DNA of 64,000 bases from Myxococcus qinghaiensis (GTDB lineage: Bacteria > Myxococcota > Myxococcia > Myxococcales > Myxococcaceae), in the NCBI RefSeq assembly GCF_024198215.1, contig NZ_JAKCFA010000011.1, positions 186,001-250,000 of the forward strand. The letters run 5' to 3'. Within the stretch, counting starts at the first letter, position 1; each line of letters starts with the position of its first letter. A program made the position numbers and the translations under genes. Shown in pieces: positions 27,727 to 36,251 of the stretch. The notes under the pieces were generated by a model. That model did no database searches, had not been told where the DNA came from, and saw only the letters and a list, made by a program, of their open reading frames with translations.

Positions 27727-28191
27727 ATGCCTCGCGAGCCCCCCATCGTCCTGCCCGTCCTGCTGCCGCTGCTCCGGCATGCGAATCCGTGGGCGCTGCT
27801 CCTGGCGAAGGAGGCGGGCTATCCGCTCTCCACCGCCAGCCTCCTCTCCGAGCGCTACGCACTGAAGAGCGACGAGAAGCCTTTCGTGCGAGAGCTGCTC
27901 GACCGCAAGCGGAACCTGTGGGTCTTCCGCTGCGACCAGCGCCGCTTCGCGGGCGACTTCGTCGTCGTGGACATGGCCGAGCCAAGGCCAGCGCGGCGCC
28001 AGGTCGTGGTGCTCGACTTGAAGATGGGTGCGCCCCTCGTCCTCGGCGGAGGTGGGGCTGGCGTGCAGCTCACCCATGCCCAGGATGCGGTGGAGGGCGT
28101 CGCGGCACGCAAGGGCGTCATCGCCCCAGGCACGCCGTACGTCCTGGCGACGGGTGACAAGGACGTCATCCTCGCCTGGCTGCGCACGTAG
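27727..28191 (+). CDS. Conserved protein of unknown function
   Basis: This is a 154-residue, apparently cytoplasmic protein. The central segment GDFVVVDM followed after ~15 residues by VVVLDLKMG has the spacing and hydrophobic pattern of a D...DxK nuclease-type core, but this is only a pattern. No ribosome site is obvious before the ATG. Coding potential rests on its amino-acid composition and on a hairpin terminator placed just after the stop. Confidence 0.5.
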   Translation: MPREPPIVLPVLLPLLRHANPWALLLAKEAGYPLSTASLLSERYALKSDEKPFVRELLDRKRNLWVFRCDQRRFAGDFVVVDMAEPRPARRQVVVLDLKMGAPLVLGGGGAGVQLTHAQDAVEGVAARKGVIAPGTPYVLATGDKDVILAWLRT

Positions 28192-28205
28192 TGGGCCCAG
28201 GCGCG

Positions 28206-28229
28206 AGGCCGCGCGCCCTTGCGCGGCCT
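28206..28229. terminator. Bidirectional terminator hairpin
   Basis: AGGCCGCGC (28206-28214) and GCGCGGCCT (28221-28229) pair perfectly with a six-base loop, between two converging genes. Confidence 0.55.
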
Positions 28230-28299
28230 GTCGCACCGGCCTGGCTGGCACTCCCGGATTCCGTCGCGCGGGCTTCGACGTCCCGAGACGCTGGCGGCG

Positions 28300-29427
28300 C
28301 TACACGACGAGCGACCCAAGGAGGTACAGGTTGACGCCCACCACCGCCGCGGTGGCCAGCCAGGCCAGCGCGCTCCAGGCCGGTGACAGCGCGAGGGCTC
28401 CGAGCCGACGACGGTCGCTGGTGAGCAGCACCAGCGGCACCACCGTGAAGCCGAGCTGGAGGCTCAGCACCACCTGGGACACGATGAGCAACTGACCCGC
28501 GCCCTGGTCCCCCGCCAGGAGGATGACCGCGAGCGCCGGGCAGAGCGCGACGCCCCGGGTGAGGAGCCTGCGCACCCACCGCCGGACCCTCAACCGCAGA
28601 AAGCCCATCATCACCACGTCACCCGCCAGCGTGCCGGTGATGGCCGCGCTCTGCCCCGCCAACAGGAGCGCCAGCGCGAAGACAGTCGCCGCCAGCGGAC
28701 CGAGCAGCGAGCTCAGCAAGGCGTGCGCGTCCGACAGTTCGACCACCTCGGTGTGTCCGAAGCGATGGAACGCGGAGGCAGCCAGAATCAGGATGGCGGA
28801 GTTGATGAACATCGCCGCGCCGAGCGAATAGAGCGTGTTCCACGTCGCACTCCGCACGGCCTCGCGGCGGCCGCTCTCGTCGCGCGGGAAGTCGTGCGTG
28901 TTGACGAGCTGGGAGTGCAGGAAGAGGTTGTGCGGCATCACCGTGGCGCCGAGGATTCCCACCGCCAGCGTCATCATCCCGCTGTCGCGCAGAATCGCGC
29001 CTGTGGGCAGATAGCCGGCGACCACCTCGCCCGCGGCGGGACGACTCAACACCAGCTCGAACACGAACGCCGCCCCCACCGTCAGCACCAACCCGAGCAC
29101 CATCCACTCCAGCTTGCGCGGCCTCGCACTCAAGAGCCCGAGCAGCGTCAGCACATCCAGCGTGGTGATGAGGACGCCCGCCCACAGCGGGATGCCGAAC
29201 AGGAGGTTCAGCGCGATGGCCGAGCCGAGCAACTCCGCGAGGTCCGTGGCCCAGTTGCCCGGGTCCAGATAGCCGACCGCGATGAGCGCCCCCGAGCCGG
29301 CGAAGGCGCCCAGCCCGCGCGCCCGCGCCCCACGGGGCGGCAGCGCCTCCTCGAGCGGCTCCGCCTGTGGAGAGACTTGCGTCGAGGACGACAGGTCCCC
29401 GCGCGTGGATGTGCCGTGTCTCGACAT
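28300..29427 (-). CDS. Nramp-family Mn/Fe transporter with internal deletion
   Basis: This is a 375-residue membrane protein of the Nramp/MntH family, proton-coupled Mn2+/Fe2+ importers. The metal-binding DPGN of helix 1 (55-58) and MPH of helix 6 (164-166) are present. Normal members are ~410-440 residues. Here GYLDPGNWATDLA runs directly into ELLGSAIALNLLFG, which in MntH lies after helix 2 and at the start of helix 3 (within ATDLAE-x-GAAI). About 60-70 residues, including helix 2, are missing, apparently by fusion of two ATDLA-like segments. The protein may be non-functional. Confidence 0.8.
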   Translation of the reverse strand: MSRHGTSTRGDLSSSTQVSPQAEPLEEALPPRGARARGLGAFAGSGALIAVGYLDPGNWATDLAELLGSAIALNLLFGIPLWAGVLITTLDVLTLLGLLSARPRKLEWMVLGLVLTVGAAFVFELVLSRPAAGEVVAGYLPTGAILRDSGMMTLAVGILGATVMPHNLFLHSQLVNTHDFPRDESGRREAVRSATWNTLYSLGAAMFINSAILILAASAFHRFGHTEVVELSDAHALLSSLLGPLAATVFALALLLAGQSAAITGTLAGDVVMMGFLRLRVRRWVRRLLTRGVALCPALAVILLAGDQGAGQLLIVSQVVLSLQLGFTVVPLVLLTSDRRRLGALALSPAWSALAWLATAAVVGVNLYLLGSLVV

Positions 29428-29446
29428 GACCGACGTCGCTTCCGGC

Positions 29447-30625
29447 TCAGAGCGGGATGACGGGCGACTTCTGGGGAGGAATCCCCGCGAGCACCGACTC
29501 GTCGATTCTCAGGTGCCCACGGACGAGGTCATGGGGCGTGAGCGACAGCCACCGCCGCAAGGAGAGGTCCTCGAAGTGGTCGCTTCGAAACGTCTCCAGG
29601 AAGCGCAGCGTCGTCTTGCCCGTGTTCTCCACGTAGTGGGGCATCATCCGGGGCACATAGCCCACGTCCCCGGCCATGTAGTCGAACGTCGCGGCGTTCC
29701 CCGAGGAGGCGAACACGGTCATCCGTGCCTGACCGGAGATGTAGTACTGCCACTCGGCGGCGTTCGCGTGCCAGTGCAGCTCGCGCATGGCACCGGGCTC
29801 CACCTCCACCAGCGCGGCGGCGATGGACTTCGACGCCTGGAAGTTGGACGAGTCGACGATGCGCACGGTGCCCCCCTTCGTGCGGATGGGCTCCTGCGAA
29901 TGCAGCCGGTAGCTGAACCATGGAGACACCGGCCCCTCGCCCCCACTCAGGTCCAGGGTGAGGTTCCCCACCGGACCTGGCCCCTGCATCAGGAAGATGT
30001 AGAGCTCATGCGCCGGGATGTTCGCGAAGGCGCTCTCAGGCACCCCGAAGTTCTTGGCGAGCACGTCCTTCGGGATGTGCGCCAGCCAGTCGGTGAGCAG
30101 GAAGGTCTCGTTCTCGTCGAAGGTGCCGTTGTCGAAGACGAGCAGGAACTCACAGCCGTCAGGACCCAGTCCCTGGATGGAGTGTGGGACGCCGGAGGGG
30201 AAGAACCACAGGTCGCCTTCGCTGACGTCATCGAGGAACGTCTTGCGGCCCCGGTCCACGGCGCTGATGCGCGCGCGGCCCTTGAGCATGTAGGCCCACT
30301 CCCCTTCCTTGTGGAAGTGGAGCTCCCGGACGGCGCCCTTCTTGAGGCGCATGTTGACTCCGGCAATCTCGGTGGCGATGGGAAGCTCACGGACCGTCGT
30401 CTGCCGTGCCCAGCCCCCTTCCTCCAGTCGCATGCGACTGTCCGCGAAGGACCAGCGGAGGTTGGGCATCGAGCCATGGTCCGTGCGCGGCGGGACGAGC
30501 AGGTTCGGATTCTCCGCCTCGCGGGGAGGATTCCTGGGCCCCAGCACCGTGGCACCCGAGCCATTGCGGATGGGCTGTGGCGGAGCAAGCTGTGGGCCGG
30601 TTCGCTCGACGAATTCGTCTGACAT
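29447..30625 (-). CDS. Bicupin oxalate decarboxylase (OxdC-like)
   Basis: This is a 392-residue protein with two cupin domains, each with a complete Mn-binding set: ELHFHKEGEW and PHS (His103, His105, Glu109, His148), and ELHWHANAAEW with MPH (His284, His286, Glu291, His330). The order and spacing match oxalate decarboxylase, which converts oxalate to formate and CO2. The lid loop, SENS in Bacillus OxdC, reads DENE here (170-173) and keeps the catalytic Glu. No signal peptide. Start at 30625 (ATG, AGGGA upstream) is preferred to a GTG at 30655. Confidence 0.85.
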   Translation of the reverse strand: MSDEFVERTGPQLAPPQPIRNGSGATVLGPRNPPREAENPNLLVPPRTDHGSMPNLRWSFADSRMRLEEGGWARQTTVRELPIATEIAGVNMRLKKGAVRELHFHKEGEWAYMLKGRARISAVDRGRKTFLDDVSEGDLWFFPSGVPHSIQGLGPDGCEFLLVFDNGTFDENETFLLTDWLAHIPKDVLAKNFGVPESAFANIPAHELYIFLMQGPGPVGNLTLDLSGGEGPVSPWFSYRLHSQEPIRTKGGTVRIVDSSNFQASKSIAAALVEVEPGAMRELHWHANAAEWQYYISGQARMTVFASSGNAATFDYMAGDVGYVPRMMPHYVENTGKTTLRFLETFRSDHFEDLSLRRWLSLTPHDLVRGHLRIDESVLAGIPPQKSPVIPL

Positions 30626-30854
30626 GAAGGGACATCCCTGTTCGCGAAAGAGCACCGCGGCACGAGCACGCGGAGTCGAAGGGCGCCGAACCTAGGCACC
30701 CCTCCACGCGACGTCGTCGAGCCGCGGTGGCATTGCCGCGCCGGCAACCTTCCGTCTGTCACGTGGGGGAACTCGAAGCGCGGAGGTGTTCGCTCGGAGA
30801 AGCGGGCCTGTGTCACCAGGGCCAGGGCAGAGCGGCGCCCGCGGCCCTTGGGCC

Positions 30855-31604
30855 TCAGCCCTTCTTCTCGGAGTCCGGACGCGCCGTCGGGCCCACCACG
30901 TGACGCGAGAGCTGCTTGAAGGCGGAGAGCCACAGCTCCACCTCCCGCCTCGTCAGGGCCGAGCGGGTCAGCGAGTGGATCATCTCCGAGAGCAGCGCAT
31001 CCGGTCCCTGCGTATTGAGGAAGCCCACCCCCAGGAGGACCTGCCGCATCCAGGCTTGAAGCGACTGCACCAGCCGCAGCGGGGCCCCGTCCACCGCGCC
31101 CGGCGGCGGCGCCTCCACCTCCTCGCGCGCGCAGAGGTACATGAGGACCGCCGCCGCCTGCGCCAGGTTCATGGAGGGCTGCTCGGGCCGCGTGGGGATG
31201 ACCAGCGCCTGCTGGCAGTGGCTCAAGTCCTCGTCGGACATGCCGCGCTTCTCGCCGCCGAGCACCAGGGCCACCTTGCCCCGCTGCGAGTGCTTCGCCA
31301 TCAACGCCACCGCCTCCTCGGGAGAGAGCGTGGGCATGCCGCGAAGGTTCTGCCGCGAGGTGGTCCCCACCGCGAGCACCACGTCCTCCAGCGCCTCGGG
31401 CAGCGTGGGGACGATTCGCGCGGACTCGAGGATGTGGCCGGCGTGCACCGCCATGCGTCTGGCGCCGTCCATCTCCTGGAGCTGGGGATCGGAGAGGACC
31501 AGCTCCGCCACGCCGAAGTTCGCCGCCAGGCGCGCCACGGCGCCGAGATTGTCCGGACCCTGCGTCTGGTGCAGCACGACACGCAGGTGGGAGGTGAGAG
31601 CCAT
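30855..31604 (-). CDS. TrmJ-like RNA 2'-O-methyltransferase (SpoU family)
   Basis: This is a 249-residue SPOUT methyltransferase. It has the N-terminal QxPxNLGAVAR motif (QGPDNLGAVAR), LVLGGEKRGMS, and IPTRPEQPSMNLAQAAAV, the knot region that binds S-adenosylmethionine. Length, order and a helical C-terminus match TrmJ, which methylates the 2'-O of nucleotide 32 in tRNAs. A general SpoU-family label is certain; the exact position methylated is inference. Confidence 0.8.
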   Translation of the reverse strand: MALTSHLRVVLHQTQGPDNLGAVARLAANFGVAELVLSDPQLQEMDGARRMAVHAGHILESARIVPTLPEALEDVVLAVGTTSRQNLRGMPTLSPEEAVALMAKHSQRGKVALVLGGEKRGMSDEDLSHCQQALVIPTRPEQPSMNLAQAAAVLMYLCAREEVEAPPPGAVDGAPLRLVQSLQAWMRQVLLGVGFLNTQGPDALLSEMIHSLTRSALTRREVELWLSAFKQLSRHVVGPTARPDSEKKG

Positions 31605-31663
31605 GCGGCCACCTTACTGGCCGTGCCCGGCCTCCGTCGCGCACATCCGCTCCGCCAGGTCGC

Positions 31664-32464
31664 CTACGCCAGGGACGGCTCCGACCACAGCCCCCGCGCG
31701 AGCACCTCCTCCAGGTTCCTCCGGTGGAAGAACGCCTCGAAGTCGCATCCCTCCACGCCCTCCGGCAGGCAGGCACCGAGTGGAATCGCGAGGACACGCT
31801 CCGGCACGCCCCGGGCCTCACGCACGGCCGCCCCCAGGGCCCGCAGGTAGTGCCGCGCGGCGCTCAGCGTGCGAGCGGACGACACCCCGCCGTGTCCCTG
31901 GATGACCCTCGTGCGTCCCCTCGCCTCGGCCCGAGCCAGCGCGGCATCGACATCGCGCGGCTCGCCATAGGCGACGTAGGCCATGTTCCCCACGGCGATG
32001 TCCGCGCTGAACAACACATCCAACGCGGCGACGTCCAGGTTCAGCGTGCTCGCCGTGTGCCCGGGATTCGGGAACACGTCCAGGGTGTAGCGTCCCCACG
32101 CCAGGGACTCCGGCGCGTCCACGCACCGGTCCGGCGCGCGGTAGAAACCCGTCTCCTCGTCCGAGCGGAAGCGCTCCTGGCGAAAGGTCTCCTCGAACCG
32201 CGTGTGAGCCCACACCGACGCCTCGGGGAACGCCTGAAGCGCCGCCAGGTGGTCGCTGAAGCCGTGCGTACAGACCACCTGACGCACCCGGGCCCTCAGT
32301 GTGCCAGCCACCCACGCCCGGAGCGCCTCCGCGTCCGCACGGCTCCCGAGCGCGTCCACCATCAGCACCTCATCCCCCCGGAGGAACAGCGTGGCATTCG
32401 AGTCATACGCCTCCCCCGTGACGACCCACACCTCGGGGGCCAACAGCAGCGTCTTCAAGCCCAT
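31664..32464 (-). CDS. Metallo-beta-lactamase-fold hydrolase
   Basis: This is a 266-residue MBL-fold protein. The zinc motif is THGFSDH (His67, Asp71, His72), with His136 (PNPGHT), Asp155 (FSADIA) and His191 (IQGHGG). The usual second His of HxHxDH is Phe here, so one zinc may be lost or weak. The start at 32464 is chosen because GAGGTG precedes it and the fold begins there. It is divergent from the MetR-like regulator, which likely controls it. Confidence 0.7.
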   Translation of the reverse strand: MGLKTLLLAPEVWVVTGEAYDSNATLFLRGDEVLMVDALGSRADAEALRAWVAGTLRARVRQVVCTHGFSDHLAALQAFPEASVWAHTRFEETFRQERFRSDEETGFYRAPDRCVDAPESLAWGRYTLDVFPNPGHTASTLNLDVAALDVLFSADIAVGNMAYVAYGEPRDVDAALARAEARGRTRVIQGHGGVSSARTLSAARHYLRALGAAVREARGVPERVLAIPLGACLPEGVEGCDFEAFFHRRNLEEVLARGLWSEPSLA

Positions 32465-32523
32465 CCCGTCACCTCGTGGCAGCGCACAGGCCTGGGTTGT
32501 CTCCAGGATTCGGACATGCGTCC

Positions 32524-32540
32524 AATGCATCCTTTGCATT
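32524..32540. promoter_or_regulatory. Palindrome in the divergent MBL/LysR intergenic region
   Basis: AATGCA (32524-32529) and TGCATT (32535-32540) form an inverted repeat with a five-base spacer. It sits between the two divergent starts, where LysR-type regulators usually bind. Confidence 0.45.
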
Positions 32541-32562
32541 CATCCATGCGATACTCGAATGG

Positions 32563-33462
32563 ATGACCTTGGACGTGAGGCACCTTCGATTGGTGGCGGC
32601 CGTGGTGGACACCGGCTCGGTGACGGCGGCGGCGCGGATGCTGCACCTGTCCCAGCCCGCGCTGAGCCACCAACTCCGCGACGTGGAGGAGCGGCTGGGC
32701 GCCGAGCTGTTCCAGCGCCAGGGCCGACGCATGGTGCTCACCGGCCCGGGCCAGCGCGTCCTCGAGGCCGCGCGCAAGGTGGTGGCCGAAGTGGAGGCCG
32801 CGGAAGCGGATGTGGCGCGGCTTTCCCATGCATCGCGAGGTGTCCTGCGGCTCGCGACGGAGTGCTACACGGCCTATCACTGGCTGCCCTCGGTGCTCCG
32901 GCGGTTCTCCACGCGCCATCCCCAGGTGGACGTGCGCATCGCCGTGGAGGCCACGCGCCGCCCGGTGGAGGCGCTGCTGGCGGGGACGCTGGACCTGGGC
33001 ATCGTCAGCGCGCCGACACGTCACCGTCGCCTCGCGCACGCGCCGCTCTTCGAGGACGAGCTCGTCGCGGTCATGGCGCCAGAGCATCCCCTGGCGAGCC
33101 GAGGCGTCCTGCAAGCCGCCGACTTCGCGCGCGAGCACGTGCTGCTCTACAACATCGCGCTCACCGACAGCACCCTGTTCCAGCAGGTGCTCATCCCCGC
33201 CGGAGTCTCCCCCGCGCGCGTGTCCCATGTGGAGCTGACCGAGGCTCTCATCGAGCTGACCAAGGCCGGGCTCGGCGTCGCGGTGCTGGCGCGGTGGGCC
33301 GTGGCTCCGGAGCTCTCACGCGGGACGCTGGTCGCCGTGCGCGTGACACGCAAGGGCCTGCGCAGACACTGGCACGCCGTGTGGCCCCGCGCCGTGCGGC
33401 CCGCGCCCCACCTCACCGCCTTCGTGGAGCTGCTGGCGAAGGCAGGCCCCCCGCTCCGCTGA
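32563..33462 (+). CDS. LysR-family transcriptional regulator, MetR-like
   Basis: This is a 299-residue LysR regulator: winged HTH in the first 65 residues (GSVTAAARMLHLSQPALSHQ) followed by the two-lobe effector domain. The segments LRLATECYTAYHWLP and RHPQVDV align in character with E. coli MetR, which senses homocysteine. It is divergent from the MBL gene. The start at 32563 is where the HTH begins. Target and effector are inference. Confidence 0.75.
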   Translation: MTLDVRHLRLVAAVVDTGSVTAAARMLHLSQPALSHQLRDVEERLGAELFQRQGRRMVLTGPGQRVLEAARKVVAEVEAAEADVARLSHASRGVLRLATECYTAYHWLPSVLRRFSTRHPQVDVRIAVEATRRPVEALLAGTLDLGIVSAPTRHRRLAHAPLFEDELVAVMAPEHPLASRGVLQAADFAREHVLLYNIALTDSTLFQQVLIPAGVSPARVSHVELTEALIELTKAGLGVAVLARWAVAPELSRGTLVAVRVTRKGLRRHWHAVWPRAVRPAPHLTAFVELLAKAGPPLR

Positions 33463-33503
33463 GGTCCGCAGCGGAGCGCGCCGGCCCTGGTCAACGCATG
33501 AGA

Positions 33504-33546
33504 CGGCGGGGGTGACGAGGTGGACTCCACGCAAGTGGCCCCGCCG
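33504..33546. terminator. Possible hairpin between convergent genes
   Basis: CGGCGGGG (33504-33511) and CCCCGCCG (33539-33546) pair perfectly between two converging genes; the loop is long and no T-run follows. Confidence 0.3.
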
Positions 33547-33574
33547 CCCACGACGGCACGCGAATTACGTCCCG

Positions 33575-34558
33575 TCAGCGATTCACCGCGCTCATGTCCG
33601 GGTAGCGCTGCCCCGTCGCCGCGCCCACCGGGAACACCGAGTCGAGCTGCGCGAGGTCCGCTCCCGTGAGTTCCACCCGCGTGGCGCCCGCGTTCTGCTC
33701 CAGGTACTTCACGCGCTTGGTGCCGGGGATGGGCACCACGTCCGGGCCTTGGGCCATCACCCACGCGAGCGCGAGCTGCGCGGGCGGGACACCCTTCTGC
33801 TTCGCGAGCTGCTCCACGCGTTGCACCAGGTCCAGGTTCTTCTGGAAGTTCTCTCCCTGGAAGCGCGGGTTCTGGCGGCGGAAGTCGTCCGCGGGCAGGT
33901 CCTCGAAGCGCTTGTACTGGCCGGTGAGGAAGCCGCGCCCCAGCGGGCTGTAGGAAACGAAGCCGATGCCCAGCTCGCGCACCATGGCGAGCACGCCGTC
34001 CTCCTCCACGTCGCGCGTCCACAGGGAGTACTCGGTCTGCAGCGCGGAGATGGGATGGGTGGCGTGCGCCTTGCGAATCGTCTCGGGCGCGGCCTCCGAG
34101 AGGCCCAGGTAGCGCACCTTGCCTTCACGCACGAGCTCCGCCATCGCTCCGACTGTCTCCTCGATGGGGACCTTCGGGTCCACGCGGTGCTGGTAGTAGA
34201 GGTCGATGTGGTCGACGCCCAGGCGCTTCAGCGAGGCGTCGCACGACTGTCGCACGTAGGCCGGGTCCCCTCGGATGCCCAGGAACTCTCCCTTGGCGCC
34301 GCGCACATTGGCGAACTTCGTGGCCAGCACCACCTGCTCGCGGTGGCCCTTGATGGCGCGGCCCACGAGTTCCTCGTTGGTGAAGGGCCCATACATGTCC
34401 GCGGTGTCGAGGAAGGTGATGCCCAGCTCGAATGCCCGGTGGATGGTGCGCAGGGATTCCGCTTCGTCCCCCGCGCCATAGAATTCACTCATCCCCATGC
34501 ATCCGAGGCCCAGCTCCGAAACCACCAATCCCTGTCGGCCCAGCTTGCGCTGCTTCAT
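33575..34558 (-). CDS. Aldo/keto reductase
   Basis: This is a 327-residue AKR with the complete catalytic tetrad: Asp51 and Tyr56 (FLDTADMYG), Lys81 (LATKF) and His124 (YYQH). It also has the C-terminal PIPGTK-type NADPH-binding motif. It resembles the AKR13/YajO-like group that reduces aldehydes and ketones. GGAGG precedes the chosen ATG. Physiological substrate unknown. Confidence 0.85.
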   Translation of the reverse strand: MKQRKLGRQGLVVSELGLGCMGMSEFYGAGDEAESLRTIHRAFELGITFLDTADMYGPFTNEELVGRAIKGHREQVVLATKFANVRGAKGEFLGIRGDPAYVRQSCDASLKRLGVDHIDLYYQHRVDPKVPIEETVGAMAELVREGKVRYLGLSEAAPETIRKAHATHPISALQTEYSLWTRDVEEDGVLAMVRELGIGFVSYSPLGRGFLTGQYKRFEDLPADDFRRQNPRFQGENFQKNLDLVQRVEQLAKQKGVPPAQLALAWVMAQGPDVVPIPGTKRVKYLEQNAGATRVELTGADLAQLDSVFPVGAATGQRYPDMSAVNR

Positions 34559-34719
34559 CGTCGTGCCTCCGCGTCCGCGTGAATACTGTCGCGCGCTGAA
34601 GGTGCGGCGGGTGCAAGAGAGGTGCACCGAGTCAGCGGCGGACGGAAGACGGGCTGCTTCCTCGACAACCGCGAGGTCTCAGCCCATCTCCCGCCCGGAT
34701 GCGGAGCGAGCAGTCGACC

Positions 34720-36126
34720 TCAGGGCTTCGCCTTGATCTCCAGTCGCTCGTCGCGAAGCTTCTCGCCCTTCAGGAAGGCCTTCATCCGCTCGAGGATGCG
34801 AGGGTCCGACTGAAAGAGCCCGTCATGTCCCGCGCCCTCCAGCACCAGGTGCACGGCCTGGGAGAGCCCGGGGCGCAGGGCCTCCGCGTTGTCCGGACTC
34901 GTGCGCCCATCCAGGGTGCCGCTGATGAGGAGCACGGGCGCCGTGGCCTTCAGCGGGCCACGGAAGGAAGCGCCGAGGTCACGCACCCCGGGCACATCCC
35001 CCGCCCGCAGGGCGCCGGGGTTGGCGCTGCCACCGAGCAAGGACTTCGACGCCTCCCGCTCGATGAGGGCGTGTCGCGCCGGGCTCACGCCGGAGGCCGC
35101 ATCCATGGCGAGCGACATCGGCGCCAGCGTCCCTTCGCGCAACATGCTCGCGAGGGAGGCCATCGGCTCGTAGGCGCCGGACTCCAGCGCCGGGAGCAGG
35201 GCGAGGAAGCGCCGGAAGGTGGCGGGGTCCCGCAGGGACTCGAAGGTGGCGCGCTGAAGGTCGAAGGGGCTGACCTTCCAGGTGTGGCGCTCCCCCTTCT
35301 CCGGGTCCGTGAACTCCACGGTGCGGGGCTCGCGCCGCAGCGCCTTCAACAGCTTCGCCAGCCGCGCTTTCAGTCCCGGCCCGCGCTCACCCTCGGCGCG
35401 CAGCACGGCCTCCCAGCGGTCGAGCAACGCCTCCGCGTGGGCAGGCCGCTTCCAGGTGTCGTCCGGCCCCTCGATGCCGGCGAGGATGATGTGGTCCACG
35501 CTCTTGGGGTGGCGCCGCAGGTAGGCGAGGCCCAGATGGGTGCCGTAGCTGATGCCCCAGAGGTTGAGCTTGGACGCGCCCAGCGCCTTGCGCAGCACCT
35601 CCAGGTCGTCGGCGCTCTCCTCCGTGGTGTACGCGCCCAGGTCCACGCCCGCCGCCGTCCAGGTCCGGCTCGCCTCGGCGGCGGCCTTCTTCATCGTGGT
35701 GGTGAGCAGCGCCTCGTCCACGTGCTGCTCGAGCGGGACGGCCCAGCGCAGCGACAGCTCGGGATGGGAATTCGACTCCCCGGTGCCGCGCTGATCCAAC
35801 GCGATGACATCCGCCACCTCGCGCAGGGCGAGGAACAGCTCGAAGCGGCCATGGCGCGCGGCCTCGATGCCGGAGCCGCCCGGGCCCCCTGCCAGGTACA
35901 CGATGGGGGCCCCAGGTGACGGGTTCGTGCTCTTGAAGCGCACGAAGCGCAGGGGCAGGTTCGGGCCCTCGGGACGAGCGTGACGCTGGGGCACGGTGAG
36001 GGTGCCCAGCTCGGACTCGACGCTGCGGCCGTCACGGGCCTGGAAGGTGTAGGGCTGCATCTGGAGGCTCTGGGCCTGGGCGAGGGACAACGGAAGGATG
36101 AGGGCAAGCAGGAGCACGGGGCGCAT
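34720..36126 (-). CDS. Exported alpha/beta hydrolase, S33 tripeptidyl-aminopeptidase-like
   Basis: This is a 468-residue protein with a signal peptide (ending AQAQ). It has an oxyanion loop GGPGGSG (80-86), the nucleophile elbow GISYGT (Ser193), then SGTLDGRTSP (Asp) and EGAGHDG (His) near the C-terminus. The insertion between core strands and the TAP-like C-terminal region match S33 peptidases that release N-terminal residues or tripeptides from peptides. GGAGG lies before the ATG. Likely periplasmic or secreted. Confidence 0.8.
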   Translation of the reverse strand: MRPVLLLALILPLSLAQAQSLQMQPYTFQARDGRSVESELGTLTVPQRHARPEGPNLPLRFVRFKSTNPSPGAPIVYLAGGPGGSGIEAARHGRFELFLALREVADVIALDQRGTGESNSHPELSLRWAVPLEQHVDEALLTTTMKKAAAEASRTWTAAGVDLGAYTTEESADDLEVLRKALGASKLNLWGISYGTHLGLAYLRRHPKSVDHIILAGIEGPDDTWKRPAHAEALLDRWEAVLRAEGERGPGLKARLAKLLKALRREPRTVEFTDPEKGERHTWKVSPFDLQRATFESLRDPATFRRFLALLPALESGAYEPMASLASMLREGTLAPMSLAMDAASGVSPARHALIEREASKSLLGGSANPGALRAGDVPGVRDLGASFRGPLKATAPVLLISGTLDGRTSPDNAEALRPGLSQAVHLVLEGAGHDGLFQSDPRILERMKAFLKGEKLRDERLEIKAKP

Positions 36127-36251
36127 GGCGTTCCTCCAAGAAGGGCTTCAGCGAGGAGGAGGATGCAGTGGCCAGCCCAGCGTGTGGGGTGCCGGTCGCC
36201 CAACGTCTCGCGGCGTCGCCGGAGTGCGCGTGGTACGTCGTCGGGCTGCGT

